Shown piece by piece: positions 1-10,445 of a stretch of 64,000 nt of DNA. The DNA is from Sphingobacteriia bacterium RIFOXYC2_FULL_35_18. Its GTDB lineage: Bacteria; Bacteroidota; Bacteroidia; Chitinophagales; Chitinophagaceae. Each line of letters begins with the position of its first letter. Position 1 is the stretch's first letter. Where the stretch lies: the NCBI GenBank assembly GCA_001829005.1, contig MIAG01000001.1, forward strand, positions 186,001 to 250,000, in the 5' to 3' direction. Both the position numbers and the translations under genes were made by a program. The notes under the pieces are model-generated. The model saw only the letters and a list, made by a program, of their open reading frames with translations, did not search any database and was not told where the DNA came from.

Positions 1-2
1 GC

Positions 3-197
3 CTGTTTAGAGTAGAAGACATTAAAAACCTTCAACTGATTTATTTGCTTTTAAGGCAAAGAAAATTTTCTATAGAAGGTGCTAAAAGTTATTTAAAGAA
101 TAATAAGAATAAAATAGATACTGAAACACAGTTGGTTCAATCACTAACCAAATTCAAGCAATTCTTATTAGAATTAAAGTCTTCTTTATCCAATTGA
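3..197 (+). CDS. MerR-family transcriptional regulator, C-terminal end (partial)
   Basis: The window opens inside a gene. An open frame runs from base 3 to a TGA at 195-197 and encodes about 64 residues. Its start LFRVEDIKNLQLIYLLLRQR resembles the end of a MerR-type winged-helix domain (ED-I-LQLIYLLL, then an SIEGA helix start). A charged coiled-coil-like tail ending in ELKSSLSN follows. Bacteroidota MerR regulators typically look like this. The stop lies 12 bases inside the 3' end of the convergent mscS gene, so there is no intergenic space. The DNA-binding N-terminus is outside the window, and the family call rests on this short tail only. Confidence 0.6.
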   Translation: MFRVEDIKNLQLIYLLLRQRKFSIEGAKSYLKNNKNKIDTETQLVQSLTKFKQFLLELKSSLSN

Positions 198-1283
198 TTT
201 GTTGGTTACAACTACATCTGTTGCTGCAGCCGCCATTTGAATTTTTAAGTCTTCCATTAATAAAATAATTTTAAAAATAATGTCCTGACGTTGTTGAAGA
301 AATTCTTCCATTGGTTGACTAACCAAACTCAAGTATTCTATATTTACAACATGCGCATTCTTTCCAGTATCAACAAGATAAACTGCAATTCCCTCAACAG
401 GGTTCAATAAAAGGATTGATCTTGCTTCTTTAATAAGTTGTAATAACTGGCTACTAGTTGCATCTAAACCTACTTCAATTCTTATTTCAGCTTTACGATG
501 AGACCGTAATGAAATATTATCTACAATAGTATCTACCATCTGCTTATTGGGTACTGAAATATACGTTTTCTCAAGTGTTCTAATTCGGGTACTTCTTAAT
601 CCAATTTTTTCAATGGTTCCAGAAAATCCATTTACTTTAACCAAGTCGCCTGTAATAAACGGCTTATCAAAGAAAATAATAAATGAAGCGATTAAGTTTT
701 CTAAACTTTCGCGGGTGGCCAAAGCTAATGCAGCACCAACAATACTAAGGCCTGTTAATAAATTACTAATGTCTTGGTTAAATGAAAAACGAAGAATCAT
801 TAAGATTCCAATAATTACCAAAATGGCTTTGAAAAAATCTTTGAAAAAAATAATCAATTGATTATCTGTCATATCAGCCGTTAGATTGGCTTTCTGTTCT
901 AGAACTAAAGCAATAAATTCAATCACTCTTAATCCTAACCAAATAAATACACTTATTAAAATTCCATCAGCTAATGCGTCTAAAAATTCTTTCAATGAAA
1001 TTCTATAGACCATCACATTTAACATATCTGGAAAATTCAACTGATCTATAGAAATAATCCCAATTAACAGTAATAAAAAATAATCTAAAGGCTGTACTAC
1101 TAAATTTAAAAAAGACTCTCTTGCAACATGTTTACCGGCTTTGCCAACTAATCGAAACATCAGTTTGGCTAGGTACTTTGACACAATCCGCTTAATAAAA
1201 AGTATAGCCAATATCACGAGTAAAACAGTTAAATAACTTTTTACTGAATTGTTTAATATTATTTTTTCCAAAAATTGTTCCAT
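186..1283 (-). CDS. MscS-family small-conductance mechanosensitive ion channel
   Basis: This 365-residue inner-membrane protein is probably a mechanosensitive channel that releases solutes during hypo-osmotic shock. Hydrophobic segments lie at about 17-31, 64-80, 105-128 and 149-166. A Gly/Ala-rich pore helix follows (SIVGAALALATRESLENL, about 180-197). The MscS beta domain comes next (GDLVKVNGFSGTIEKIGLRS, about 212-231, then SVPNKQMV). The long N-terminal membrane region is typical of larger MscS homologues rather than of E. coli MscS itself. It is the last gene of the leftward rsfS-ftsH operon, only 8 bases after lpxH. Family assignment is firm, but gating properties cannot be read from the sequence. 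Confidence 0.9.
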   Translation of the reverse strand: MEQFLEKIILNNSVKSYLTVLLVILAILFIKRIVSKYLAKLMFRLVGKAGKHVARESFLNLVVQPLDYFLLLLIGIISIDQLNFPDMLNVMVYRISLKEFLDALADGILISVFIWLGLRVIEFIALVLEQKANLTADMTDNQLIIFFKDFFKAILVIIGILMILRFSFNQDISNLLTGLSIVGAALALATRESLENLIASFIIFFDKPFITGDLVKVNGFSGTIEKIGLRSTRIRTLEKTYISVPNKQMVDTIVDNISLRSHRKAEIRIEVGLDATSSQLLQLIKEARSILLLNPVEGIAVYLVDTGKNAHVVNIEYLSLVSQPMEEFLQQRQDIIFKIILLMEDLKIQMAAAATDVVVTNKSIG

Positions 1284-1291
1284 AAACCCAA

Positions 1292-2056
1292 TTAAGATTC
1301 AAACTTTTTCAATTGAATATTGGTCCCATCAAATTCTGCATAGGTAAAATTCTTAATCCAATCACCCAGATTAATATACCGACTATTATTAGTAAGTGGA
1401 AAATCAATAGGATAATGACGGTGTCCAAAAATAAAAAAATCAAAATGTTCTTTTTCAAGAACTTCTTTACTATAAACAATCAGCCATTCATTATCCGCTC
1501 CTAGAAAATGATCATCCGATAATCCTGTTTTTTCTTTACTTTTTCTACTAAAATAATTGGCCAAACCAATACCCCAATCAGGATGAAGAATACTAAATAG
1601 CCATTTACAAATAGGATTCGTAAATACCTTTTTCAAGAACTTATACCCTTGATCTCCTGGTCCCAATCCATCCCCATGGCCTATCAATACTTTTTTATTA
1701 TTCCAAACAAAAGTTTTGGGCTCATGATACACAGTAATATTCATTTCAGACTCAAAATATCCACTCATCCACATATCATGGTTACCAGTAAAAACGATAA
1801 TTGGTATTCCAGCATCGCTTAACTCTGCTAACTTCCCTAAAAGTCTAGTATAGCCTTTGGGAACAGATTTTTTGTACTCAAACCAAAAATCAAAAATATC
1901 GCCAACAATAAATATGCCTGCTGCATTATTTTTAATGGAATCTAAAAATAGAACCAACTTTTTCTCTCTAATTAAACTTGCATCAGCATTAGGAGCTCCT
2001 AAATGGAAGTCAGATAGAAAATAGACTTTATGATCTGCACTGATATTGTTGATCAT
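1292..2056 (-). CDS. lpxH: UDP-2,3-diacylglucosamine diphosphatase (LpxH-type metallophosphatase)
   Basis: LpxH hydrolyses UDP-2,3-diacylglucosamine to lipid X and UMP in lipid A synthesis, at the cytoplasmic face of the inner membrane. The 254-residue protein has the calcineurin-like metal-binding motifs in order: DFHLG (16-20), GDIFDFW (52-58), GNHDMW (91-96), GHGDGLGPGD (126-135) and a late GHRH. The insert IGLANYFSRKSK between the last two matches the LpxH cap region of Bacteroidota homologues. The start ATG overlaps the upstream gene's stop as ATGA, which suggests translational coupling. A generic UDP-diacylglucosamine pyrophosphatase-like phosphoesterase is the alternative. Confidence 0.85.
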   Translation of the reverse strand: MINNISADHKVYFLSDFHLGAPNADASLIREKKLVLFLDSIKNNAAGIFIVGDIFDFWFEYKKSVPKGYTRLLGKLAELSDAGIPIIVFTGNHDMWMSGYFESEMNITVYHEPKTFVWNNKKVLIGHGDGLGPGDQGYKFLKKVFTNPICKWLFSILHPDWGIGLANYFSRKSKEKTGLSDDHFLGADNEWLIVYSKEVLEKEHFDFFIFGHRHYPIDFPLTNNSRYINLGDWIKNFTYAEFDGTNIQLKKFES

Positions 2057-2481
2057 AGCTTTCCTTTTTGTTGCAGATAAGCCAGTAAATCTCCCCCTTC
2101 AATCAATACCCCGCCATCAATAGATCCATTGTACCAATAAATCCAAGCCTGTTCTTCTACGCCATTTATTTGTACTGGTGTTAAGACCCTTTTATACAAT
2201 GGAATTTCACCTTCTTCTGCTTGTACGCCTTCGTAATCGTCTAATTGAGCAATTGCCCATGAACATTCAGCGGGAACTTTAATAGCATATAATTCCCCTT
2301 TAATTAAATGGTTATCGTCTGTAGGAACCCCAGCAGGGAATTCTGGTAATTGAAATAATTTCCCTTTCACATAAGCGGTACCCAAGAGAGTGAAGTACTT
2401 ACTTATATAAGTATATGCAGGGTTATTGAAGCCGCTTCTAAGCGAACCATACACAAATAAATTACGGCAAGCTAATTCCAT
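2053..2481 (-). CDS. gamma-glutamylcyclotransferase-like (GGCT/AIG2) protein
   Basis: This is a small (142-residue) GGCT/AIG2-fold protein. The diagnostic phosphate-loop-like motif FVYGSLRSG sits near the N-terminus. It is followed by KGKLFQL, FPAGVP, a YAIKVP strand and LDDYEG, the usual order for the family. Members cleave gamma-glutamyl amines or peptides, but the substrate here is unknown. I chose ATG at 2481 (MELACRN). An in-frame TTG at 2499 would add six residues, which look non-conserved, and would overlap the upstream stop. The gene lies 14 bases after the LUD gene and overlaps lpxH by 4 bases, so it is part of the same transcript. Confidence 0.8.
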   Translation of the reverse strand: MELACRNLFVYGSLRSGFNNPAYTYISKYFTLLGTAYVKGKLFQLPEFPAGVPTDDNHLIKGELYAIKVPAECSWAIAQLDDYEGVQAEEGEIPLYKRVLTPVQINGVEEQAWIYWYNGSIDGGVLIEGGDLLAYLQQKGKL

Positions 2482-2495
2482 GATATTAATATTAA

Positions 2496-3124
2496 TCAAT
2501 CATCAGTTAAAAAGCAAAAAACTTCTTTTGGACCATGAACGCCCACCACCAATGTTTTTTCTATATCGGCTGTTCTGCTTGGTCCCGTTGCCAAACTTAT
2601 CATTGATGGTATATTCGTTCCATACTTTTCAGTCATCCCCATTAAAGCTTGGTCAATACTATAAACCAATTGATTGGTTTTAGCTAAACAAATATGTATC
2701 GGGGCATAAACACTTGTTGTTCTTCCACTAACTGCAGCACTACTCAAAATCATACTGCCTGTTCGAGCCACTAAGTACTCACACCCAGTAATGGATACAT
2801 CACAAGTAGCTATATCATTAGTAAAACCTTTATCAAATCCATTTGCTTCTAGCATTTTACAAAAAGCAATTTCTTTACAAAAAACCTTTTCCCATTTACG
2901 AACTGAAATTAATTGCAATAATTGTGAAGCCAGTTCTTGCTCATTGGCACAAAAAGAAAATTTACCCTGCAATCCAGAAAAATTTTCTGCAAATTCTATT
3001 TCCAGCTCCTTTAATGAAGGTTGAAATAAATCAGGTGTATTGGCAATAGTAGAAAAGGGAACAGGCACTTTGGTAACAAGTGCCTGTTTGATTTTTTGTA
3101 AAATATGATCTCTTGATGTTGCCA

Positions 3125-3125
<1 letters not shown>
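2496..3125 (-). CDS. LUD-domain (LutC/YkgG-like) protein
   Basis: The 209-residue protein matches the LUD domain found in LutB and LutC of lactate-utilisation complexes. The core runs from DVSITGCEYLVARTGSMILSS to YAPIHICLAKTNQLV and ends ATGPSRTADIEKTLVVGVHGPKE, the usual LUD C-terminal signature. No lutA or lutB lies nearby. In Bacteroidota a lone LUD protein next to ftsH is common, and its role there is not established. The start ATG overlaps the ftsH stop (TAATG), so translation is probably coupled. LUD membership is solid, but a lactate-related role is not supported by the context. Confidence 0.85.
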
Positions 3126-5164
<2,039 letters not shown>

Positions 5165-5218
5165 AGCTTCTTGCGTGATATATAATAATGTTTGAGTCCC
5201 TTAAAAGTTTTGTTAAGT

Positions 5219-5623
5219 TCAAGACTCATGCATTTGCGAAACGGCATCGCTCCACATTTCTTCTAATTTATAAAAATTTCTAGCTTCAGGGTGCATAACA
5301 TGAACTACCACATTAATATAATCTATTAATACCCACTGTGCTGCTTGCTTCCCCTCATGTCTATAAGGCGATTCACCACAGATCTGCTTCAACTGATATT
5401 CTACGTAATCGGCAATTGCTTTAATTTGAGTAGTGCTGGTTGCTTCACAAACAATAAAAAAATCTGCAGATGCTTCTGGTATTTTTCTGAGGTCTAAGCT
5501 GATGATATTTTCGCCTTTTTTATCAAGTATTGCTTGAATAATGGTCTTAAATATCTTGGAGTTTTTGTTCAGTCTTGTGACTGTAGTTTTCTCGCGGGTT
5601 TTCAATAGTGAAAGTGGTTCCAA
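5219..5623 (-). CDS. rsfS: ribosomal silencing factor RsfS
   Basis: RsfS (YbeB/Iojap) binds ribosomal protein uL14 and blocks subunit joining in starved cells. The 134-residue protein has the family core: DFFIVCEATSTTQIKAIADY, then PYRHEG, AQWVLIDYINVVVHVMHPEARNFY and LEEMWSDA. The first codon in the open frame is TTG at 5623. No ATG lies between it and the conserved core, so either this TTG or an internal TTG near 5605 must initiate. The 5' end faces the divergent birA gene with almost no space between them. It is the first gene of the rsfS-ftsH-LUD-GGCT-lpxH-mscS run. Confidence 0.93.
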   Translation of the reverse strand: MEPLSLLKTREKTTVTRLNKNSKIFKTIIQAILDKKGENIISLDLRKIPEASADFFIVCEATSTTQIKAIADYVEYQLKQICGESPYRHEGKQAAQWVLIDYINVVVHVMHPEARNFYKLEEMWSDAVSQMHES

Positions 5624-5640
5624 AAATGATAGGTCTTTTA

Positions 5641-6444
5641 ATGAATAATTTTCATGTTAACTTCGTCAAAAATAGTAATTCTTTGGCAGGTTCAGCTGTT
5701 AAAACTGTAATTGGAACACCGTTCACCCACCTTAATAGGGTAAACAGTACCAACATTTATGCCATGGAGCAGTTACAAGCTAAAATGGCTGAGCATGGCG
5801 CTGCATTTTTTGCCGATTTGCAAACCGCCGGAAAGGGGCAAATGGGTAAAAAATGGGAGTCAGAATTGGGTCAGAATCTGCTTTTATCGGTCATTCTAAA
5901 TGTTTCCACTCTTAATATAGGACACCAATTTGCCCTAAGTGCTGCAATTGCATTAGCTAGTTGGGACCTTTTATCGCAATATATTCCTTCAGAATTAACC
6001 ATAAAGTGGCCCAACGATATCTATTGGGGTGACAGAAAGGCAGGGGGAATCTTGATAGAAAACCAGATTAGCGGGGGGATTTGGACCTACGCCATTGCAG
6101 GCATCGGAATAAATATTAATCAAACCGAATTTGAAGGGGTTAAACAGAAAGCTGTTTCTTTAAAACAGATTACTGGCAAAACTTACCAACCAGTAGAACT
6201 AGCGAAAGAACTTTGCATACATCTTAATAAAAGATACCATCAATTAACTCAACCAACAGGACCCCAAAAATTAATAGACCAATACAATGCTGTTTTGTAC
6301 AAGCGAGCCCATTTAGTGAAACTTAAAATAGGAAGTATCACTGCAAAATATTGTATTAATGCAGTAAACAGTAACGGCGACTTACTTGCAACGGCAGGCA
6401 TTCAGCACCAATTTACACATGGTAAAGTAGAATGGATTATATAA
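5641..6444 (+). CDS. birA: biotin--[acetyl-CoA-carboxylase] ligase
   Basis: The enzyme activates biotin with ATP and attaches it to biotin carboxyl carrier proteins. Family motifs in order are RVNSTNIYAMEQ, QTAGKGQMGKKWES (the biotinyl-AMP loop, with GKGQMGK in place of GRGRRGR), NLLLSVIL, IKWPNDIYWGDRKAGGILIE and IAGIGININ. There is no N-terminal DNA-binding domain, so it is a monofunctional ligase. I use ATG 5641 (267 aa). ATG 5626 and GTG 5608 are in frame but run into the divergent rsfS start. The last 8 bases overlap the convergent LytTR regulator. Confidence 0.92.
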   Translation: MNNFHVNFVKNSNSLAGSAVKTVIGTPFTHLNRVNSTNIYAMEQLQAKMAEHGAAFFADLQTAGKGQMGKKWESELGQNLLLSVILNVSTLNIGHQFALSAAIALASWDLLSQYIPSELTIKWPNDIYWGDRKAGGILIENQISGGIWTYAIAGIGININQTEFEGVKQKAVSLKQITGKTYQPVELAKELCIHLNKRYHQLTQPTGPQKLIDQYNAVLYKRAHLVKLKIGSITAKYCINAVNSNGDLLATAGIQHQFTHGKVEWII

Positions 6445-7189
6445 TTCTTGAAGAAAATCTCTCAATTAATGCAGTCTTTTTATCTTGTGATAAATGTACT
6501 TGAGATTCATTACTCATGATTAAGACAAATTCTTTTTTATCAATTTTTTTGATATGATTCAAGTTGACTATGAAGCTTCGATGTGTTCTAAAAAATGGAC
6601 CATCTATTTCTAAATATTCAAAGTCTAATAATTTTTTGGTTAAGGTTAATACCCCATGTGTTGCTGTAAATATTTTTGTATAACTACCTTCAGCTTGAAT
6701 AAAAATAATATCTTCTTGATTAACCACATAAATGGTTTCTGCGGTTTGCAATACCACTTTTTTATCATGCTGTTGAGATAAATTATCTCGTAATACCCCG
6801 TATTGAATTTGATTAGAAGTTTGAAAATTAATTTTCTTAAGCGCTCTTCGCATATGCTCTAGCCTAACTGGCTTTAAAATATAATCTACTGCAGAACTTT
6901 CAAATGCTTTTAAAGAGTACTCACTATAAGCTGTAACAAAAATAATTTTAAAACCAATTTGTTGTTGGTCAAAGAAATCCAATAATTCAAACCCGCTATA
7001 GCCAGGCATATCAATATCTAAAAAAACTAAATCAGGTTTATATTTATTGATTGTTTTAACAGCTTCAGGAACATCACTACAATCTGCAATAATTTCAACT
7101 TCTTCAAAATTTTCGGAAAGCAGTCCACGCAATGCTTTCTTTGCATTGGGTTCATCATCTACTATAATAGCTTTTATTGTTTCCATCAT
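6437..7189 (-). CDS. LytTR-family two-component response regulator
   Basis: The 250-residue protein is a CheY-like receiver followed by a LytTR DNA-binding domain. The receiver acidic pair is D11/D12, the phospho-acceptor is D58 in VFLDIDMP, the switch threonine is in FVTAYSEYS and the conserved lysine is in ILKPVR (K106). The C-terminal half has LytTR signatures: DIIFIQAEGSYTKIF, then FFRTHRSFIVNLNHIKKID. The gene sits 43 bases downstream of a LytS-type sensor on the same strand, so it is that sensor's partner. LytTR proteins bind pairs of direct repeats one 21-bp period apart, and such a pair exists upstream of the sensor at 10252-10285. Confidence 0.95.
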   Translation of the reverse strand: MMETIKAIIVDDEPNAKKALRGLLSENFEEVEIIADCSDVPEAVKTINKYKPDLVFLDIDMPGYSGFELLDFFDQQQIGFKIIFVTAYSEYSLKAFESSAVDYILKPVRLEHMRRALKKINFQTSNQIQYGVLRDNLSQQHDKKVVLQTAETIYVVNQEDIIFIQAEGSYTKIFTATHGVLTLTKKLLDFEYLEIDGPFFRTHRSFIVNLNHIKKIDKKEFVLIMSNESQVHLSQDKKTALIERFSSRII

Positions 7190-7232
7190 ATTCGAAGTTA
7201 ATCATGAAATGAATGTATTGAAAAGTAGTTTT

Positions 7233-10181
7233 CTATAAATTAATTTGTTCCTTATCGTAGTTTGGAATAAATAAATGTATTGCAGTACCCATTGAGTTAT
7301 TTAATTCGTCATAGCGGTCAACTACATCATGAGTTATTTTTAGTTTATATAAGCGATTAAAAAGTTCAATTCTTTCCGAAATCGCCTTAGTAGCAAAGCT
7401 CTGTGGCTTATTCTTGTTTCGTTGATTAATTTGCATAGATTGTTTTCTACCAATCCCATTATCCTCAACGTATATATTGAGCCCATATTCAGATTGAATG
7501 AATTTTATCGACAACTCTTTTTTTCCAGCCTTGTGCATTAAACCGTGTTTAACTGCATTTTCAACAAATGGCTGTAATAACATAGAAGGTATAATTAAAT
7601 CGGAGGAATCATCTTGCAGTTTAACTTCTAAAGTATATTCAAAGTCTTTATCAAACCTTGCTTTCTCTAACTCAAGATAAAGGGTAATATTTTCAATCTC
7701 CTCTCTTAATGACTGAAGTTGCTTATCACTTGCCTGAAGTGTCTTACGCATTAAATCACTAAAATTACCTAATAAATTACCTACCTCTGTTTTTCTATTA
7801 TCATATAATAAACCCTGAACTGTATTTAAAACATTGTAAATAAAATGAGGATTCATTTGTGAACGAATGGCTACTAATTGGCTTTTAAATAGTCTTTCCT
7901 TTAATCCTTGTCTTACCATCAATCGTTTAGACCAGAATTTTAGAAAAATATAAGCAACCCCAATAGAAAAACAAGTCATTAGAATAATGAACCACCATTG
8001 TTGCCAAAAAGGTTTCAGAACTTTAAAGGGGAAGGATTTCAAGTCACTTTCATAAATTCCGTTTATATCATATGCTTGAATATTTAAATCATATGAACCT
8101 GGCGTTAACCTATAAAAATTGAGTGTGCCAATATTATAGCTTAATGCCTTCCATGAAGTATCTAAACCAACTAATTTATAGCGATAGTTTAAATTAGTTG
8201 GAGACTTATATTGTATTGCATCAAAATAGAAGCTAATATTATTTTTATCAGCAGGCAAGCTTGAATTCATTGTTAATTCTAATCCATTGGAAATTGCTTT
8301 GATTGCAGGAAAATAAATAATTCCATTTACTGGCTTGCCTCTGTAATCATTTATAACCAAACCAGATGTAGTGGCCAATAATAACTTATCTGGGTGCAGT
8401 GAAAAATCATTAACGGTTAATCCACCCAAACCATACTCATCCAATAAGTTAGTAATAATGCCAGACTTTATATCGATAATTTGTAATGACTCATCGGTAT
8501 TTACCCAGATTTTTCCATTTCGTTCATGTACGCCTATTACATTATTACTTTTTAATCCATTTCCAGTATGAAACCGTTTTATTACTTTATCATGTTCAAT
8601 CACATACAATCCTTCATTGGAAGTGCCTGCTAATAAAAAATAATCACTTGTTTCATAAAGTGTTCTAGCAATTAATTTCTGATTATTCTTTTTTCGTACT
8701 ACAATCGTACTATCGCTAAAACAATACCTATACAAATCATCATAATATGCAATCCAGAAATACTTTTTTGTTTTTGAAAGTAGAATTTTAGTGCTTCTTG
8801 CATTCCTAAATACCGGTATTCTTAGTCCTTGTCTGAAAATATTGTTTTTCATGTAGTGACTATAAAGTGGAATGCCAGTTGTATCTGGGGTTTCTTTTGG
8901 CTGATTGCCAAGTGGATTATTCAATACATAAGTTCTATTATAAGAAGCTACAATTAAATTTTTTTTATGGTCTATTATAATACTTTTACCGTAATCATCT
9001 ACCTTAACTGGATCCGGCGACTTAAGATTAACAATCCCCCTATTAGTAAAAATATTTTTATTAATAGAGTCGTAAGTAATAAATTGTATTTCAGTAGCAA
9101 GAGGCAATTTATAATGTAATCGACTTTCACTTTTAATATTGAAAGTGGTTAACATCCCTTTAGTGCTTCCTACAACTACTGTATCGTTATTTATTGTAGT
9201 TACTTTAGAAATATTATCAAATCCAGCGCTTGGATTTATCGTGTACAATTTATTATTTAGAGATGGACATACAAAAAGTCCATTATCTAAAGTGCTAATC
9301 CAATAATTCCCTTGATAATCTTTAACAATATCTGTGATACTTTGATTAGGAAAAACCAATCTAGCATTACCCGTTTCAATATTCCATAAGTAAGCCCCAG
9401 TTTGAGTACAAATCCATTGTTCTGATTCCGATGTTGAGGCAAAATGAAATACCAACACTTCTTCAGGAATATTAAATGGCTTTGTTAATTTCAGCACCCC
9501 ATTTTGAACAATAAATGCAGGCAATCGCATTTTACCAATTTGAGCACCATAAATAAATTTGCCAGAAGACATCATTCTTGTGTCGTTGTATTTAAAAGTC
9601 GTTTTAATCCACTCTTCTTTTTTAGCTGGGTATTTAAAAATCCAACCTTTTGCACCATAAGCAACTATTTCTTCTCCATTTTTTACAATCGATGAAATAC
9701 CTAAGTATTCTGGGGAGTATATTTTTTTAATGGTCTTTCCAGTAGACTTATCTATTTGATACAAGTTTTCTAAAGAAGCTAGCCATATATGCTGCTTGGT
9801 TGCTACATAATTAACAATCACAGATTCATTAACTATCCGCTTATCTGTAAAATAATAGTTGCGTAGGGTATCATTTTTTATGGAAAATAATTCTTTGTAA
9901 AAGTTCATACACCAGATATTCCCCTCTGAGTCCTGTTGTAAATAGCTAACAGACTGCATACTCGTATTATCAAAAGGAATTTTTACAAAAGCTCTACCAT
10001 TAAATCTAAATAACCCTTTATCAGTTGCCAGCCATATATATCCTTTGTTATCTGATAACATATCATAAACAACCTGAGTGGGTAATTGAGCAGGATAAGT
10101 AAATTTTTGGGTATAAGGAAATTGGGCCTTCACCAGTCCAAATAAAAAAATCATATAAACCGATAAAAAAAGTCGCTTCAT
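7233..10181 (-). CDS. LytS-type sensor histidine kinase with beta-propeller (Reg_prop/Y_Y_Y) input
   Basis: This 982-residue membrane sensor has a signal peptide (1-19, ending VKAQ). A periplasmic region of two-component-regulator-propeller repeats (for example DNKGYIWLATDKGLFRFN) spans about 30-640. A Y_Y_Y domain covers about 647-710 and one transmembrane helix lies at about 725-746 (WWFIILMTCFSIGVAYIFL). The cytoplasmic His_kinase domain carries QMNPHFIYNVLN, with the phospho-acceptor His near 777, and the N-box LQPFVENAVKHGL near 870. It lacks the C-terminal AraC domain of hybrid polysaccharide sensors and instead uses the separate LytTR regulator downstream. The ligand is unknown, and no polysaccharide-utilisation genes flank it. 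Confidence 0.93.
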   Translation of the reverse strand: MKRLFLSVYMIFLFGLVKAQFPYTQKFTYPAQLPTQVVYDMLSDNKGYIWLATDKGLFRFNGRAFVKIPFDNTSMQSVSYLQQDSEGNIWCMNFYKELFSIKNDTLRNYYFTDKRIVNESVIVNYVATKQHIWLASLENLYQIDKSTGKTIKKIYSPEYLGISSIVKNGEEIVAYGAKGWIFKYPAKKEEWIKTTFKYNDTRMMSSGKFIYGAQIGKMRLPAFIVQNGVLKLTKPFNIPEEVLVFHFASTSESEQWICTQTGAYLWNIETGNARLVFPNQSITDIVKDYQGNYWISTLDNGLFVCPSLNNKLYTINPSAGFDNISKVTTINNDTVVVGSTKGMLTTFNIKSESRLHYKLPLATEIQFITYDSINKNIFTNRGIVNLKSPDPVKVDDYGKSIIIDHKKNLIVASYNRTYVLNNPLGNQPKETPDTTGIPLYSHYMKNNIFRQGLRIPVFRNARSTKILLSKTKKYFWIAYYDDLYRYCFSDSTIVVRKKNNQKLIARTLYETSDYFLLAGTSNEGLYVIEHDKVIKRFHTGNGLKSNNVIGVHERNGKIWVNTDESLQIIDIKSGIITNLLDEYGLGGLTVNDFSLHPDKLLLATTSGLVINDYRGKPVNGIIYFPAIKAISNGLELTMNSSLPADKNNISFYFDAIQYKSPTNLNYRYKLVGLDTSWKALSYNIGTLNFYRLTPGSYDLNIQAYDINGIYESDLKSFPFKVLKPFWQQWWFIILMTCFSIGVAYIFLKFWSKRLMVRQGLKERLFKSQLVAIRSQMNPHFIYNVLNTVQGLLYDNRKTEVGNLLGNFSDLMRKTLQASDKQLQSLREEIENITLYLELEKARFDKDFEYTLEVKLQDDSSDLIIPSMLLQPFVENAVKHGLMHKAGKKELSIKFIQSEYGLNIYVEDNGIGRKQSMQINQRNKNKPQSFATKAISERIELFNRLYKLKITHDVVDRYDELNNSMGTAIHLFIPNYDKEQINL

Positions 10182-10251
10182 CCCAATTATTAATTAAAGA
10201 ACAATTTAATATAAAAGAAGCATTTAAAAATAAAAGGGGGCTTAACAAAAT

Positions 10252-10285
10252 AAATGGGGTGTTTCGTGAAAGAAATGGGGTGTTT
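10252..10285. promoter_or_regulatory. tandem direct repeat, candidate LytTR operator
   Basis: AAATGGGGTGTTT occurs twice, at 10252-10264 and 10273-10285. The copies are identical over 13 bp and offset by exactly 21 bp, about two helical turns. A degraded third copy (AAAAGGGGGCTTA) starts at 10232. The array lies 50-105 bp upstream of the sensor kinase start at 10181. LytTR regulators such as YpdB and BtsR bind direct repeats with this period, so autoregulation by the LytTR regulator is the natural reading. This is inference from spacing and position, because the repeat does not match a published consensus. Confidence 0.5.
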
Positions 10286-10361
10286 GATGGAATTTTTTAA
10301 ACTGGCATGAAAATTTAAATCAACTTTATGTTTTATCACACACATGTAACAATTGGGGGTA

Positions 10362-10392
10362 AGAAAGCTGCGGGGCATAAACGCAGCTTTCT
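10362..10392 (+). promoter_or_regulatory. perfect hairpin in the selD upstream region
   Basis: Arms AGAAAGCTGCG (10362-10372) and CGCAGCTTTCT (10382-10392) pair perfectly over 11 bp around a 9-nt loop. GCATTTTT follows. No rightward gene ends before it, so it is not an ordinary 3' terminator. It lies 54 bp before the selD ATG and would be in the leader if transcription starts upstream. It could be an attenuator or an RNA-stability element. No published RNA family is recognised. Confidence 0.45.
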
Positions 10393-10445
10393 GCATTTTT
10401 ACCCTTTTCTATTTTTTTGGAGTTAATTTTGGCCAAATTTGATGA

